A stretch of DNA of 64,000 bases from Mycobacterium sp. IS-1742 (GTDB lineage: Bacteria > Actinomycetota > Actinomycetes > Mycobacteriales > Mycobacteriaceae), in the NCBI RefSeq assembly GCF_001500125.1, contig NZ_LQIV01000015.1:35570-99569 (forward strand). Reading direction: 5' to 3'. This document shows positions 27,282 to 36,787 of the stretch, in pieces. The notes under the pieces are model-generated. The model made no database searches. It was not told where the DNA came from and was given only the letters and a program-made list of their open reading frames with translations. Each line of letters opens with the position of its first letter. The stretch's first letter is position 1. A program made the position numbers and the translations under genes.

Positions 27282-28652
27282 GTGTCCACGGTCAACGGTC
27301 AGGTGTCCCACTGGTTCGACGGACTTCCGGCCTGCCGCGCGTCCCTGCCCGGGGAGCGTGAGGCCGACGTCTGCATCGTCGGCGCCGGCTACACCGGCCT
27401 GTGGACCGCCTACTACCTCAAGCGCGCCGACCCGTCGCTGCGCGTCGCGGTCCTCGAAGCCCGGTTCGCCGGGTTCGGCGCGTCGGGGCGCAACGGGGGC
27501 TGGCTGTCGGGACTGGTGCCCGGCAACCGCGCCGCGATGGCCGCGCGCCACGGACGCGACGCCGTCGTGGCGTGGCAGCGGGCGCTCAACGAGACCGTCG
27601 ACGAGGTCGCGGCCGTCGCCGCCGCCGAAGGGATCGACGCCGGCATCGTCAAGGGCGGGACGATGGAGATCGCCCGCAACCCCGCGCAGGCGAAGCGCCT
27701 GGCCGCCGACCTCGAGGAGGAGCGGCACTGGCAGGTCGACGGCATCACGCCGTTGACGAAAAACGAAGCAGCCGAACGCATCCGGTTCGACGGACTGGTG
27801 TCGGCGTACCACACCCCGCACTGCGCCCGCATCCAGCCGGCCCGCCTCGCCCGAGGGCTGGCGGAGGCCGTCGAGCGCCTCGGCGTGCCGATCTACGAAC
27901 AGTCACCGGTGACCGCGATCAGCCCCGGCCGGGCCGTCACCCCGCACGGCGCGGTGCGCGCCCCGGTCGTGCTGCGCGCCACCGAGGGTTTCACCGCGGT
28001 GCTGCCGGGCCTGCGCCGCCGCTGGCTGCCGATGAACAGTTCGATGATCGCGACCGAACCGATCCCCGCCGAGCGGTGGGCGTCGATCGGATGGGACGGC
28101 TGCGAGACCGCCGGCGACACCGCGCACGGGTTCTTCTACGCCCAGCGCACCGTCGACGACCGGATCGCGATCGGCGGACGCAGTGTGCCGTACCGGTTCT
28201 CGTCGCGGATCGACGACGACGGGCGGGTGCCGCAACGGACGATCGGCCGACTGTCCGCCGTTCTGCACACCCTGCTGCCCCAGATCCGGGACGTGCCGAT
28301 CGCCCACGGCTGGTGCGGTGTGCTCGCGGTGCCGCGGGACTGGGAATCGACCGTCACCTTCGACCGGACGAGCGGGCTGGGCTGGGCCGGCGGCTACGTC
28401 GGACACGGGGTCACGGCGACGAACCTGGCCGGCCGCACGCTGGCCGACCTGGTGCTCGGCCGAAAGACTCCGCTGACCGAACTGCCCTGGGTGGGCCATC
28501 GCTCGCGCGGCTGGGAACCCGAGCCGCTGCGCTGGCTCGGTGTGCGCGGCCTCTACCTCGCCTACCGTCTGGCCGACCGCCACGAGGCGCGGGGCCGGTC
28601 GTCCACCTCGCCGATCGCCACGCTCGCCGACCGCATCACCGCCCGGCCCTAA
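27282..28652 (+). CDS. FAD-dependent oxidoreductase (DAO/PuuB-like)
   Basis: 456 aa. The ADP-binding motif DVCIVGAGYTGLWTAYYL (about residues 28-45), the DAO-type GFGASGRNGGWLSG and the C-terminal GWAGGYVGHGVTATNLAGR mark a D-amino-acid-oxidase superfamily enzyme, closest to gamma-glutamylputrescine oxidase-like proteins. It would oxidise an amine or amino acid, releasing peroxide. The GTG at 27282 begins 24 bp after the terminator and has no ribosome site, so the mRNA may be leaderless (CAGAAT six bases upstream is a weak -10). Its 3' end overlaps the convergent SRPBCC gene by 4 bp. No polyamine genes are nearby. Confidence 0.87.
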   Translation: MSTVNGQVSHWFDGLPACRASLPGEREADVCIVGAGYTGLWTAYYLKRADPSLRVAVLEARFAGFGASGRNGGWLSGLVPGNRAAMAARHGRDAVVAWQRALNETVDEVAAVAAAEGIDAGIVKGGTMEIARNPAQAKRLAADLEEERHWQVDGITPLTKNEAAERIRFDGLVSAYHTPHCARIQPARLARGLAEAVERLGVPIYEQSPVTAISPGRAVTPHGAVRAPVVLRATEGFTAVLPGLRRRWLPMNSSMIATEPIPAERWASIGWDGCETAGDTAHGFFYAQRTVDDRIAIGGRSVPYRFSSRIDDDGRVPQRTIGRLSAVLHTLLPQIRDVPIAHGWCGVLAVPRDWESTVTFDRTSGLGWAGGYVGHGVTATNLAGRTLADLVLGRKTPLTELPWVGHRSRGWEPEPLRWLGVRGLYLAYRLADRHEARGRSSTSPIATLADRITARP

Positions 28653-29116
28653 CGTTCGGCGCGGGCCTTGAGTCGCTGCAGCGTCGCGGCGATGTTCCGG
28701 GCGTTGGCGTCGTCGCGGTCGTTGACGCCGGTGGCCCAGCCGGCCGGCTTGCGGAACCACGCCGGCCGCCGGTCCCACGTGCTCTCGGTGACCCGGCACC
28801 CGGATCCGGTCGGCGTGATCTCATAGCGCCAAAGGGCGACCGGGATGACCACGCTGCGCACGTCGAACGCGAACACCTGCCCCGGCGTCGCGTCGGTGAC
28901 GGTGCAGGTGGTGCTCCAGGACCGTGACCCGTTGCGGTTGCGGCCGACGAACACCGCACCCGGCCGGGCGGCGTCGCCCTTCTTCCACACCATCGCCGAA
29001 GTCTCTTCGGCGAGGTCGGCGAGGGTGGGAAGATCGGTGATGAGGCGGTACACCGTGTCCGGGTCGGCGGCGATGTCGACCGTGGCCTGCGCCGTGGCGG
29101 CGTCGGGGTTCGTCAT
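28649..29116 (-). CDS. SRPBCC-family polyketide cyclase/START-like protein
   Basis: 155 aa. The opening QATVDIAADPDTVYRLITDL, the central SWSTTCTVTDATPGQVFAFD and the closing helix NIAATLQRLKARAE match the helix-grip fold that binds hydrophobic ligands. The role in mycobacteria is generally unknown. The ATG at 29116 is adjacent to a divergent region with the DUF427 gene at 29200. It converges with the FAD oxidoreductase gene, sharing 4 bp at the stops. Confidence 0.85.
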   Translation of the reverse strand: MTNPDAATAQATVDIAADPDTVYRLITDLPTLADLAEETSAMVWKKGDAARPGAVFVGRNRNGSRSWSTTCTVTDATPGQVFAFDVRSVVIPVALWRYEITPTGSGCRVTESTWDRRPAWFRKPAGWATGVNDRDDANARNIAATLQRLKARAER

Positions 29117-29199
29117 GACGGTCGATGGTAGTGATCGGAAGAACGGCGGTGGCCGCGTTGTTGGGATGGTGGAAGCGACTCAACCTCAGGAGGTCCGTC

Positions 29200-29571
29200 A
29201 TGTCCGGACGCCCAGTCCTCGACCCCACCGCCGAGCACCCCATCACGGTCGCGCCGACCGGCCGTCACGTCACGGTGACCGTGAACGGCGCCGTGATCGC
29301 CGAGACCGACGACGCCCTCACCCTGCAGGAGTCGGATTATCCCGCGGTGCAGTACATCCCGATCCGTGACGTCGACGAATCGGCGCTGGTGTGCAGCGAC
29401 ACCACCACCTACTGCCCGTACAAGGGCGACGCTGCCTACTACCACGTGAACGCCGCGGACCAGACCGTCGAGGACGCGGTCTGGACGTACGGGCAGCCGT
29501 ATCCGGCGGTCGGCGCGATCGCCGGCCATGTCGCGTTCTATCCGGACAAGGCCGACGTGACGGTCGGCTGA
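29200..29571 (+). CDS. Single-domain DUF427 protein
   Basis: 123 aa. The DUF427 signature TTTYCPYKGDAAYYHVNA followed by AGHVAFYPDKADV is clear. It corresponds to one repeat of the tandem-domain protein at 10446-11252. The biochemical function of the family is not established. The ATG at 29200 follows AGGAGG by six bases, an unusually strong site, so upstream frame residues are excluded. It is followed by a separate hydrolase/WS-DGAT pair. Confidence 0.88.
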   Translation: MSGRPVLDPTAEHPITVAPTGRHVTVTVNGAVIAETDDALTLQESDYPAVQYIPIRDVDESALVCSDTTTYCPYKGDAAYYHVNAADQTVEDAVWTYGQPYPAVGAIAGHVAFYPDKADVTVG

Positions 29572-29664
29572 GCGCGTTTCGGGCCTGAAGCGAAACGCCC
29601 TGTGGTCTTGATCGGCGTGCTGTAATGGCGGCACGACGACCATCGCCGCCGATGGGGGCTGACC

Positions 29665-30537
29665 ATGCCGAGACTTCCCGGAATGCCGGCGCTCGCCGCC
29701 GTCGGTGAGATCCCCCCGGGGCGGACCGTGGACCTGCCCGGGCGGGGCAGCACGTACGTCATCGACTCCGGACCGCAGGACGGCCCGACCTATCTCCTGC
29801 TGCACTCGGTGGCGTGCACCGGGCTGATGACCTGGTATCCCGCGCTGGACGCGGTCCGGCAGTACGGCCGGGTGGTGGTGTTCGACCAGCGCTGTCACGG
29901 GCACGGCATCAGTTCGCCCCGCTTCCTGCTCGAAGACTGCGCCGACGACGTCGCGGCGCTGGCCGACGCGCTGGGCATCCGCACGTTCGTGCCGGTCGGC
30001 TACTCGATGGGTTCGCTGGTCGCCCAACTGGTCTGGCGACGCCACCGTGAGCGCGTCGACGGCCTGGTGTTGTGCGCCGGCGCGGCGGCCGTCTCCCGCG
30101 CGAGCTACGAGCGGCTGGCCACCGGCATCTTCGCGGCGCTCATCGACGCGTTCAGCCCACCGCTGCGGGGTCCGTCGCTGACACCGGTCTCCTCGGCGGC
30201 CGACGGCGTGTTCGGGGTGCCGCAGTGGTTGCTCGACCAGTTCCGCTCCACCAGCCCCGGTGCGATCACCCGCGCCATCGCCGAGATCACCCGGTTCGAC
30301 TCCCGCCCGTGGGTGGGGGAGATCGACGTGCCGACGTCGGTGGTGGTCACGTTGCGTGACCGTGCCTTCGGGACGGCGCGCCAGCGGTGGTTGGCCGACC
30401 GGATCCCCGGCGCACACGCGGTGCCGGTCGATGCCGGTCACGCCAGTTGCACGTTGCAGGCCGCCAAGTTCGTGCCCGCGCTGAGCGAGGCGATCAGTGT
30501 GGTGCACGACCGCGTGCTGGCCGACGCCGCATCGTGA
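29665..30537 (+). CDS. Alpha/beta hydrolase
   Basis: 290 aa, no signal peptide. The nucleophile elbow is VGYSMGS (Ser114), the oxyanion region is LLLHSVACTG and the catalytic His is in DAGHASC (His259); an acidic partner is expected near FGT/RDRA about residue 230. It probably cleaves an ester or lipid. The stop overlaps the GTG start of the WS/DGAT gene (GTGA), so hydrolase and acyltransferase are translated together and may act on the same lipid pool. The ATG at 29665 is supported by GGGGG upstream. Confidence 0.88.
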   Translation: MPRLPGMPALAAVGEIPPGRTVDLPGRGSTYVIDSGPQDGPTYLLLHSVACTGLMTWYPALDAVRQYGRVVVFDQRCHGHGISSPRFLLEDCADDVAALADALGIRTFVPVGYSMGSLVAQLVWRRHRERVDGLVLCAGAAAVSRASYERLATGIFAALIDAFSPPLRGPSLTPVSSAADGVFGVPQWLLDQFRSTSPGAITRAIAEITRFDSRPWVGEIDVPTSVVVTLRDRAFGTARQRWLADRIPGAHAVPVDAGHASCTLQAAKFVPALSEAISVVHDRVLADAAS

Positions 30538-31910
30538 AGCGGCTCAGCGGCTGGGATGCCCTGCTGCTGAACAGCGAGACGCCCAACGTCCACCAGCACA
30601 CGCTGAAGGTCGCCGTGGTGGACACGTCGGACTTCGAGGGTGAGCCCAGCTTCGAGGTCTTCTGCGAGACGCTGCGCCGCCGCATGCATCTGCTGGAACC
30701 CCTGCGCTACGCACTGGCCGACGTCCCGCTGCACCTGCACCGCCCGGTGTGGCGGGAGAACGTCGACATCGACTTCGGCTACCACGTGCGGCAGGTGCGG
30801 GTGCCCGGCCCCGGTGGGCGGCGCGAACTCGACGACCTCATCGGGCGGATCGCCGGCACCGCGCTCGATCGCACGCGGCCCCTGTGGGAGCTCTACTACG
30901 CCGAGGGGCTCGCGCGGAACCGGGTCGCGGTGATCGGCAAAGTGCACCACGCGCTCGCCGACGGGGTGGCCTCGGCGAACCTGATGGCGCGCGCCATGGA
31001 ATGGCCCGAGGCCGACCCCGGTGCGGGCCCCGACGGAACCGTCTCCCCGCCGTCGACGGCGCAGCTCGTCCTCGGCGCGGCCCGTGACCACGCGCGCAAG
31101 CTGACCGAGCTCCCGGCCGTCGTCAGGGAGGGCGTCCAGGGGATCCACCGGCTGCGGCGACGGTCGCGGCAGCGCCGCGAGAACCCCGACCTCGCCCGCC
31201 AGTTCGACCCGCCGCCGACGTTCCTGAACCACAAGGTGTCGCCGAACCGGAGCTTCGCGAGCGCCACCCTGTCGCTGGCCGAGGCCAAGGAGACGAGCAG
31301 GCACCTCGGGGTCACGCTCAACGATCTGGTGTTGGCGACGGCGGCGGGTGCGCTGCGTGAGCTCCTGCTGGCCTACGACGGCCGGGCCGACGCACCGATC
31401 ATCGCCTCGGTGCCGGCCGCCACCGACACCTCGAGGGACCGGATCACCGGAAACGCGTTGAGCACGATGCTGGTCTCGCTGCCGGTGCACGTCGACGACC
31501 CACTGGAGCAGGTGCGGCTGAGCAGCCTCGCCGCCGGGATCGCCAAGGAGAACCACGACCTGCTCGGGCCCGGCACCGTCGGGCGCTGGCTGGAGTACGT
31601 CCCCCCGACGGCCCTGCGCACCGTCTTCGGGTGGACGTCGAGGCGGCAGGCGCCCAACGCGCTGTTCAACCTGATCGTCTCGAACGTGCCCGGGCCGAGG
31701 CGCCGCGGCCGCATCGCCGGGGCGGTGGTGAGCGAGATCTACTCGGTGGGGCCGCTGGCCGCGGGCAGCGCGATGAACATGACGGTGTGGAGTTATGTTG
31801 ACCAACTGAACGTCTCGGTCCTCAGCGACGGCGAGACGCTCGCCGACACCCACGAGGCCACCGACGCGGTGGTCCGGTCCTTCGCCCGGATCCGGAACGC
31901 CGCCGGCTGA
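30534..31910 (+). CDS. Wax ester synthase/diacylglycerol acyltransferase (WS/DGAT)
   Basis: 458 aa. The catalytic motif HHALADG (His138-Gly144) and the family sequences PLWELYYAEGL, SVPAATDT and NLIVSNVPGPRRR are present. WS/DGAT (Tgs-type) enzymes esterify diacylglycerol or alcohols with acyl-CoA to make storage lipid at the membrane. The GTG at 30534 overlaps the hydrolase stop by 4 bp, giving a lipid synthesis/hydrolysis pair. Mycobacteria carry many paralogues; which one this corresponds to is unclear. It is convergent with the Rieske gene of the carotenoid operon, with 7 bp between the genes. Confidence 0.93.
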   Translation: MKRLSGWDALLLNSETPNVHQHTLKVAVVDTSDFEGEPSFEVFCETLRRRMHLLEPLRYALADVPLHLHRPVWRENVDIDFGYHVRQVRVPGPGGRRELDDLIGRIAGTALDRTRPLWELYYAEGLARNRVAVIGKVHHALADGVASANLMARAMEWPEADPGAGPDGTVSPPSTAQLVLGAARDHARKLTELPAVVREGVQGIHRLRRRSRQRRENPDLARQFDPPPTFLNHKVSPNRSFASATLSLAEAKETSRHLGVTLNDLVLATAAGALRELLLAYDGRADAPIIASVPAATDTSRDRITGNALSTMLVSLPVHVDDPLEQVRLSSLAAGIAKENHDLLGPGTVGRWLEYVPPTALRTVFGWTSRRQAPNALFNLIVSNVPGPRRRGRIAGAVVSEIYSVGPLAAGSAMNMTVWSYVDQLNVSVLSDGETLADTHEATDAVVRSFARIRNAAG

Positions 31911-31917
31911 TCGGATC

Positions 31918-32922
31918 TCAGCGGGTGCGGACCGCGTAGCGGCGCTCTGCATACGCCAGGTCGTCGACCCACAGCTTCGTCGCCGCGTGCCGCATGAGCG
32001 GGGTGATCAACGGCGCGACCTTCTGCCCGTACCCGAACCGGGGGCGATCCGAGTGCGCGACAACGGCTTCGATCACCGCGGTGCGCGGCCGTCCGTCCGG
32101 ACCCGGCCCGACGGGTGTGGCATGCGTTTCGACGACGCTGCCCGCACCCTCGCCGTCGACGATCCGCATGACGATCGTGCGCGGTTCGGGTGCGACGAAC
32201 TCCGCGACCACCGGCACCCCCAGCCGGCCGACGCGGAACGTGACCGCCACGAGGAAACGGTCCTCGCGTTCGGGCACCTCGCCGGCCGCGGGTGCGCTGA
32301 GCACCTCCAGACGGGTGAACGAATACGGGTGGAACCACGCGCCGTGCCAGGGGTCGAGGCGGTTGGCGATCACGTCGTCGGGTTCGCAGACCCCTACCAG
32401 GCGGGTCACGGCGTGCAGCGTGGGGCCGGCGGGACGCGCCGGGACGAACGGCCGCTCCGTCGGTTCCTCGCCGCCGACACCGTCGAGGCGCACCCACGCC
32501 AGCACGCCGTCGTCGAAGGCGGGCAAGGGTTTCCAGCCGAACTCGCGGCGTTCCCCGGACAGCCGCAGGCCGTGCCACGGGCAGATCAACGTGCCGCAGT
32601 CGACGGTCCCGGTGGACAGGTCGGCACCGAGGTGCGGACACGTCGCGGGCCCGACGTGCAGGTCGCCGCCCGCGCCGCGCCACGCGACGAGTTCGACACC
32701 GCCCACCGAGGTGCCCAGAGCGGCACGCCGGATGGTGTCGCTGGCCGCGAACGGGAACCAGTTGCCGCTCGGGCGGGACTTCGCGCGGGCCAGTGCAGCG
32801 TTGATCACGGCGGGCTGCGCATCCTGATAGGTGGGCTGCTGGCGGGCCCAGTCGATGCGCGGAAGCACCTTGAACGGTGAGGATTTCGCCCACCTGGCCT
32901 TGATGTCGGCGAGCGCGCTCAT
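31918..32922 (-). CDS. Rieske [2Fe-2S] protein of the carotenoid cluster
   Basis: 334 aa. The Rieske centre is Cys95-Pro-His97 (CPHLG) and Cys114-Pro-Trp-His117 (CPWHG), followed by a C-terminal domain (about residues 170-330) of the DUF5914 type. A mononuclear-iron triad is not obvious, so it may be an electron carrier or a non-classical oxygenase. It is the last gene of the crt operon, with its ATG overlapping the crtU stop (ATGA); similar proteins follow crtU in mycobacterial carotenoid clusters. It may help aromatise or oxidise the carotenoid end group. Confidence 0.88.
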   Translation of the reverse strand: MSALADIKARWAKSSPFKVLPRIDWARQQPTYQDAQPAVINAALARAKSRPSGNWFPFAASDTIRRAALGTSVGGVELVAWRGAGGDLHVGPATCPHLGADLSTGTVDCGTLICPWHGLRLSGERREFGWKPLPAFDDGVLAWVRLDGVGGEEPTERPFVPARPAGPTLHAVTRLVGVCEPDDVIANRLDPWHGAWFHPYSFTRLEVLSAPAAGEVPEREDRFLVAVTFRVGRLGVPVVAEFVAPEPRTIVMRIVDGEGAGSVVETHATPVGPGPDGRPRTAVIEAVVAHSDRPRFGYGQKVAPLITPLMRHAATKLWVDDLAYAERRYAVRTR

Positions 32923-34439
32923 GACTGCAGTTGCCTTCCTCGCCCGGCCAGTCGCCGCAGCGTCGCGGACCGGCCCGTGGTCGGCACGGTCGTGAGGGCG
33001 TGCCCCGCGACGCCGAAGTGCCCGAGCAGACGGTTGGCGGCCGACCACCCCGTCGTCGCGGCGCGCTCCATCAAGGCGACCGGCAGATCGATGCGGATGC
33101 CGTCGCCGGCCAGCGCCAGACCCTCGACCGGGGTCCGCACGGTGGGCCGGCCGGCGAAGTCGCCCGGTGCGAAGCGCGGACAGTCACCGCGCAGCAGCAG
33201 CCGTTCGCCGACGATGTTCGCCTGCGCCGTTTCGGGGAAGATCGCGTGCAACCGGGCCAGCAGTCGCCGGGGCAACTCGTCGGAGGTGTCGGTCACCGCG
33301 TACGAGTGCAGTTCGACGACCGATCCGCCCGTGCGCCGCGCCCAGTCGGCGGCCTGACGTTCGTAGCGTTCGAGCACACTCACATTGTCCAACGGCGTCA
33401 GCCCGCCGGTGCCGAGGAACGCGGGCCGATCCGGTGCGACCGGGCGGTCGAGCCAGATCCGCTGCACCAGGAACGGCGGTGCGGTGCCCAGCCCGCCGAC
33501 CGCCGCCCGCCACGCATCGTCGCCCAGCTCGGTTGAGCTGCGGATGATCTCGCGTAGCCCGGCGACATCGGTGGCGAGCACCACGCCGTCGGCGGGCAGC
33601 GACTGACCCGAATCGCAGTGCACGGTGAACCCCCGCTCCACCGCCGTCACCGACACACCGGTGTGGAACCGGACGCCGCGGCTCTCGAGGTGGCGGCGCA
33701 ACGGCTCCCACAGCGCCACGTCGAAGTTGTCGTCGGCGACGTCGAACACCAGCCCTTCGCTGGAGCCGAGGAAGTAGATGTGGAACATCGTCGCCAGCTC
33801 CGCCGCCGAGAGGTCCGGCGGCTGGGCGAAGAAGCTGCGGGAGAACACCTCGAATGCCAGATGCCGGGCGGCGTCGGGGAAGTTGATGTCGCGCAGGAAC
33901 GTCTCGGCGTCGATGTGGTCGAGCCGGTCGTAGATGTCGGGCACCGACACCGTCGCCAGCGGCGCGGCCGCCCTGGCGTTGAGCCGGGCCAGATCCCGCA
34001 ACCGGAACGTGGGGCTGCGCAGCGCGAACGCGACGGCGTTGAACGGCGGTGTCTGCGGCAGCCCGCGGAACGTGTCGCGGCGGCCGTGCCCGTCGATGAG
34101 GGGATAGTCCTCGACCGGGATCAACATCGACAGGTGCGGATCGACGCGGCGCAGCAGCGCGCGCAGGTTGTAGTACTGGCGGAAGAACGCGTGGAAGCCG
34201 CGGTTCATCGCCGCCGCGCCGATCCCGTCGACGTCGTCGGTCCAGCCGCCGACCCGGCCACCCAGGTACGTCTCGCGCTCGACGACGTCGACCTCGACAC
34301 CGCGTTCGGCCAGTCCGGTCGCCGCGGTCAGCCCGGCGATGCCGCCACCGACCACCACCGCGCGCGGACGCGTGCCCAACGCGGCGGTGTCGGCCACACC
34401 TGCGGGCGCCGGATGCACGACGCGCCGGGGATCTTTCAT
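32919..34439 (-). CDS. crtU: CrtU-like carotenoid desaturase/aromatising enzyme
   Basis: 506 aa flavoprotein. The dinucleotide motif is AVVVGGGIAGLTAATGLAER (intact GxGxxG), followed by VDVVERETYLGGRVGGW; the C-terminal FAD segment is VEGLALAGDGIRIDLPVALM. The GxGxxG, NRGFHAFFRQYYNLR and the gene order assign it to CrtU, which converts beta-ionone rings to aromatic (isorenieratene-type) rings. The ATG at 34439 overlaps the methyltransferase stop by 4 bp, and its own stop overlaps the Rieske gene. Predicted product: isorenieratene-type carotenoid. Confidence 0.88.
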   Translation of the reverse strand: MKDPRRVVHPAPAGVADTAALGTRPRAVVVGGGIAGLTAATGLAERGVEVDVVERETYLGGRVGGWTDDVDGIGAAAMNRGFHAFFRQYYNLRALLRRVDPHLSMLIPVEDYPLIDGHGRRDTFRGLPQTPPFNAVAFALRSPTFRLRDLARLNARAAAPLATVSVPDIYDRLDHIDAETFLRDINFPDAARHLAFEVFSRSFFAQPPDLSAAELATMFHIYFLGSSEGLVFDVADDNFDVALWEPLRRHLESRGVRFHTGVSVTAVERGFTVHCDSGQSLPADGVVLATDVAGLREIIRSSTELGDDAWRAAVGGLGTAPPFLVQRIWLDRPVAPDRPAFLGTGGLTPLDNVSVLERYERQAADWARRTGGSVVELHSYAVTDTSDELPRRLLARLHAIFPETAQANIVGERLLLRGDCPRFAPGDFAGRPTVRTPVEGLALAGDGIRIDLPVALMERAATTGWSAANRLLGHFGVAGHALTTVPTTGRSATLRRLAGRGRQLQS

Positions 34440-35155
34440 CGTGCCGGCGCCTTCGCGGTGAACGTGTGCACCACGTTGCGCTGCCACCCCGGCATCGTCT
34501 CGCTCCGCACATCGGTGAACCCGTTGCGCGCCAGGCGGTTCCGGAACTCCGCTGCGCCGTCGAAGTCGAGCACGCTGCGCCGCAGGTAGGTGTACAGCGA
34601 CGCGTCGCCGGTGCGCAGGCGGCCCGACGGGATGATGATCGCCCAGCACACCGCATTCCACACCGCGGTCGCCACGCGGGAATCGCGGACGGAGTACTCG
34701 TGCACGGCCAGCGGTGCGCCGGGGGTCAGCATCTCGCGGAAGGTCTGCAGCTGACCGTCCCGGTCGGCGAGGTTGCGTAGCAGGTACGCGGCGAAGATCC
34801 CGTCGAACGGGCCGGCGACGCCGGCGTCGGCGATGTCCTCGATCCGGCTGTGCACGAAGCGCACCGAACCGGGCCACGTCTTGGCCCGCGCCTCGGCGAG
34901 CATCCCGGCCGACGCGTCGACGGCGACGATCTGGGCGTGCGGGGCCGCCGCGAGCAGCGCGGCGGTCGACGCGCCCGTCCCGCAGCCCGCATCGAGCAGG
35001 CGCAGACCGCGCCCACCGTCGGGCAGCCCCATCCGCCGCGCGGACAGCCGAAGATGTTCGTGATAGCCGGGATTGGCGCCGACGAGCTTGTCGTAGGCGG
35101 CCGCGCCGGCGTCGAACGCGGCGGGCACCTTGGCGTGGGGGAGCGCGTCACTCAT
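34436..35155 (-). CDS. Methyltransferase of the carotenoid operon
   Basis: 239 aa. Motif I LRLLDAGCGTGASTAALL, the acidic VAVDASAGMLAEAR, FAAYLLRNLADRDG (ubiE-like) and MLTPGAPLAVHEYSVRD define a class I SAM methyltransferase. In mycobacterial crt clusters a methyltransferase (mT) sits between crtYd and crtU; its target has not been firmly shown. The ATG at 35155 overlaps the crtYd stop (ATGA), and its stop overlaps crtU. A quinone- or carotenoid-directed role is possible. Confidence 0.87.
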   Translation of the reverse strand: MSDALPHAKVPAAFDAGAAAYDKLVGANPGYHEHLRLSARRMGLPDGGRGLRLLDAGCGTGASTAALLAAAPHAQIVAVDASAGMLAEARAKTWPGSVRFVHSRIEDIADAGVAGPFDGIFAAYLLRNLADRDGQLQTFREMLTPGAPLAVHEYSVRDSRVATAVWNAVCWAIIIPSGRLRTGDASLYTYLRRSVLDFDGAAEFRNRLARNGFTDVRSETMPGWQRNVVHTFTAKAPAR

Positions 35156-35493
35156 CGGGGCACCGTCTCGCCGTCGACGTTCGCGCTCCTCGTCCGCTGG
35201 CGTTCCCAGAGCAGCAGTACGGCGGTCACGAGCGCGAAACCGAACAGGAAGTCCTCGACCGGGATGTCCCACGGGAACCGGATGCCACTGGTGTGCTCCT
35301 CGTTGTAGATGACGATGGGGGCGCTGAGTTTGGTCAGCCATCCGTCGACCGGGATCTGGAAGCCGATCACGATGACCATCGAGATCCAGTAGGCGGGACG
35401 CCGGAAGAGCCCGGTGCGCAGGAAACGCAGCTCCCACACCACCACCACGACCACCGCGAGGATCGCGGGCAGGGTGTAGCCGAGGCCGATCAC
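35152..35493 (-). CDS. crtYd: Lycopene cyclase subunit CrtYd
   Basis: 113 aa, three TM helices. The heterodimeric cyclase signature PVEDFLFGFAL occurs near residue 75. Together with CrtYc it forms the membrane beta-cyclase that makes beta-carotene from lycopene. The GTG at 35493 overlaps the crtYc stop (GTGA). The longer upstream frame is an extension through crtYc in another phase and is rejected. Confidence 0.92.
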   Translation of the reverse strand: MIGLGYTLPAILAVVVVVVWELRFLRTGLFRRPAYWISMVIVIGFQIPVDGWLTKLSAPIVIYNEEHTSGIRFPWDIPVEDFLFGFALVTAVLLLWERQRTRSANVDGETVPR

Positions 35494-35834
35494 GACGACT
35501 GCGCCGATCGGGCACGCAGCCGCCGTTTGAGGTACGCGAGGACGGTGTCGACGGCGTTGTAGGTGAACAGTCCGCACAACGGGATCACGATGAAGAACAT
35601 CAGCTCCTCGATCGGCACGTCCGGGAACCCGATGCCGGTGACGTACTTCGCGTTGTACCCCCAGACGTCGGCGAAGATCGCGATCAGATCCCACACCACG
35701 AACACCGCGGCGACGGGCAGGATGGCCGCCGCGGCCCGCCGGGCCTGCCGGTACACGCCGGCTCCGAACGCCTCGAGAGGCAGGGTGACGAGCAGGCAGG
35801 CGCCGAGGACCATCAGGTACTGGAAGCGATCCAT
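35490..35834 (-). CDS. crtYc: Lycopene cyclase subunit CrtYc
   Basis: 114 aa with three TM helices (from MDRFQYLMVLGACLLVTLPL). The conserved motif PIEELMFFIVIPLCG marks heterodimeric lycopene cyclases. It partners CrtYd, encoded immediately downstream with a 4-bp overlap. The ATG at 35834 lies 2 bp beyond the crtB stop, so both subunits are coupled to crtB. Confidence 0.93.
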   Translation of the reverse strand: MDRFQYLMVLGACLLVTLPLEAFGAGVYRQARRAAAAILPVAAVFVVWDLIAIFADVWGYNAKYVTGIGFPDVPIEELMFFIVIPLCGLFTYNAVDTVLAYLKRRLRARSAQSS

Positions 35835-35836
35835 CC

Positions 35837-36787
35837 CTAGACCTTCGCAGGGTGGGTGACGCGGGCGCGCCAGGCACGCAGCAACCCGATGCCCGCGACC
35901 TGGAGCCGACGTCCGTTCCCCACGGTGGCGCGCTGGTTGAAGATGTCGAAGTCGATGTCCTCGATGCGGTCCAGGATCTCCGAATACAGCACGGCCGCCG
36001 CGCCGACGCACGCCCGGGAGCGGGGGTGCAGCAGGTCGACCCCGTGCCGGGCGTAGTCGTAGACGCGCCGGGTCACCGCATGTTGTTCGGCCAGCGCGTT
36101 GCGCACCCGGGTGTCGGTGCGCTTGGTGGTGTGGCACCACATCAGCAGATCGCGGTCGACGCCGTGGGCGGCGAGCTCGTCGGCGGGTAGGTACACCCGC
36201 CCCCGGTCGAGGTCTTCGTCGACGTCGCGCAGGAAGTTCGTCAGCTGGAAGGCCTTGCCGAGTGCCGCCGCGTAGGGCGCGGCCTCTTCGCGTGGGACGA
36301 CCGTGCCCAGGACCGGCAGCAACTGCAGCCCGATGACCTCCGCGGAGCCGTACATGTAGCGGTCGATGGACGGCCGGTCCGGATAGTCGGTGATCGTCAG
36401 ATCCATCCGCATCGACGCCAGGAAATCGTCGAACAACTCCCACGGGATCCCGTAACGGCGCGCGGTGTGCACCACGGCGGCCAGCGCCGGGTCACCTCCG
36501 GTGGCGTTGCCCTGGACGAGGCCGTCGAACAGCTGGGTGGCCAGGCGGTGCAGCCGGTCGGCCCGCTCGGCGACGGTGGCCGTGGACTCCAGATCGTCGA
36601 GGATGTCGTCCGCGCGGCGGGCGAACCCGTACAGGGCGTGCACGGCCGGGCGCTGTTCGGGCGCCAGCAGCCGCGTCGCGAGGTAGAAGGTGCGGCCGTG
36701 TTCGGCGTTGAGCACCCGGCAGCAGCGGTAGGCGTTGCGCAGCGCCGGGTCGCGGACACCGGCGGCGTCGAGTTCGGATCCGATCAT
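35837..36787 (-). CDS. crtB: Phytoene synthase CrtB
   Basis: 316 aa. The two Asp-rich metal-binding motifs of squalene/phytoene synthases are present: DDILDD (Asp60-Asp65) and the second in FLRDVDEDLDRGRVYLP (Asp188-Asp192), plus the signature YMYGSAEVIGLQLLPVLG. It condenses two GGPP to phytoene at the membrane surface. The ATG at 36787 overlaps the crtI stop by 4 bp. Substrate GGPP comes from CrtE, encoded at the head of the operon. Confidence 0.96.
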   Translation of the reverse strand: MIGSELDAAGVRDPALRNAYRCCRVLNAEHGRTFYLATRLLAPEQRPAVHALYGFARRADDILDDLESTATVAERADRLHRLATQLFDGLVQGNATGGDPALAAVVHTARRYGIPWELFDDFLASMRMDLTITDYPDRPSIDRYMYGSAEVIGLQLLPVLGTVVPREEAAPYAAALGKAFQLTNFLRDVDEDLDRGRVYLPADELAAHGVDRDLLMWCHTTKRTDTRVRNALAEQHAVTRRVYDYARHGVDLLHPRSRACVGAAAVLYSEILDRIEDIDFDIFNQRATVGNGRRLQVAGIGLLRAWRARVTHPAKV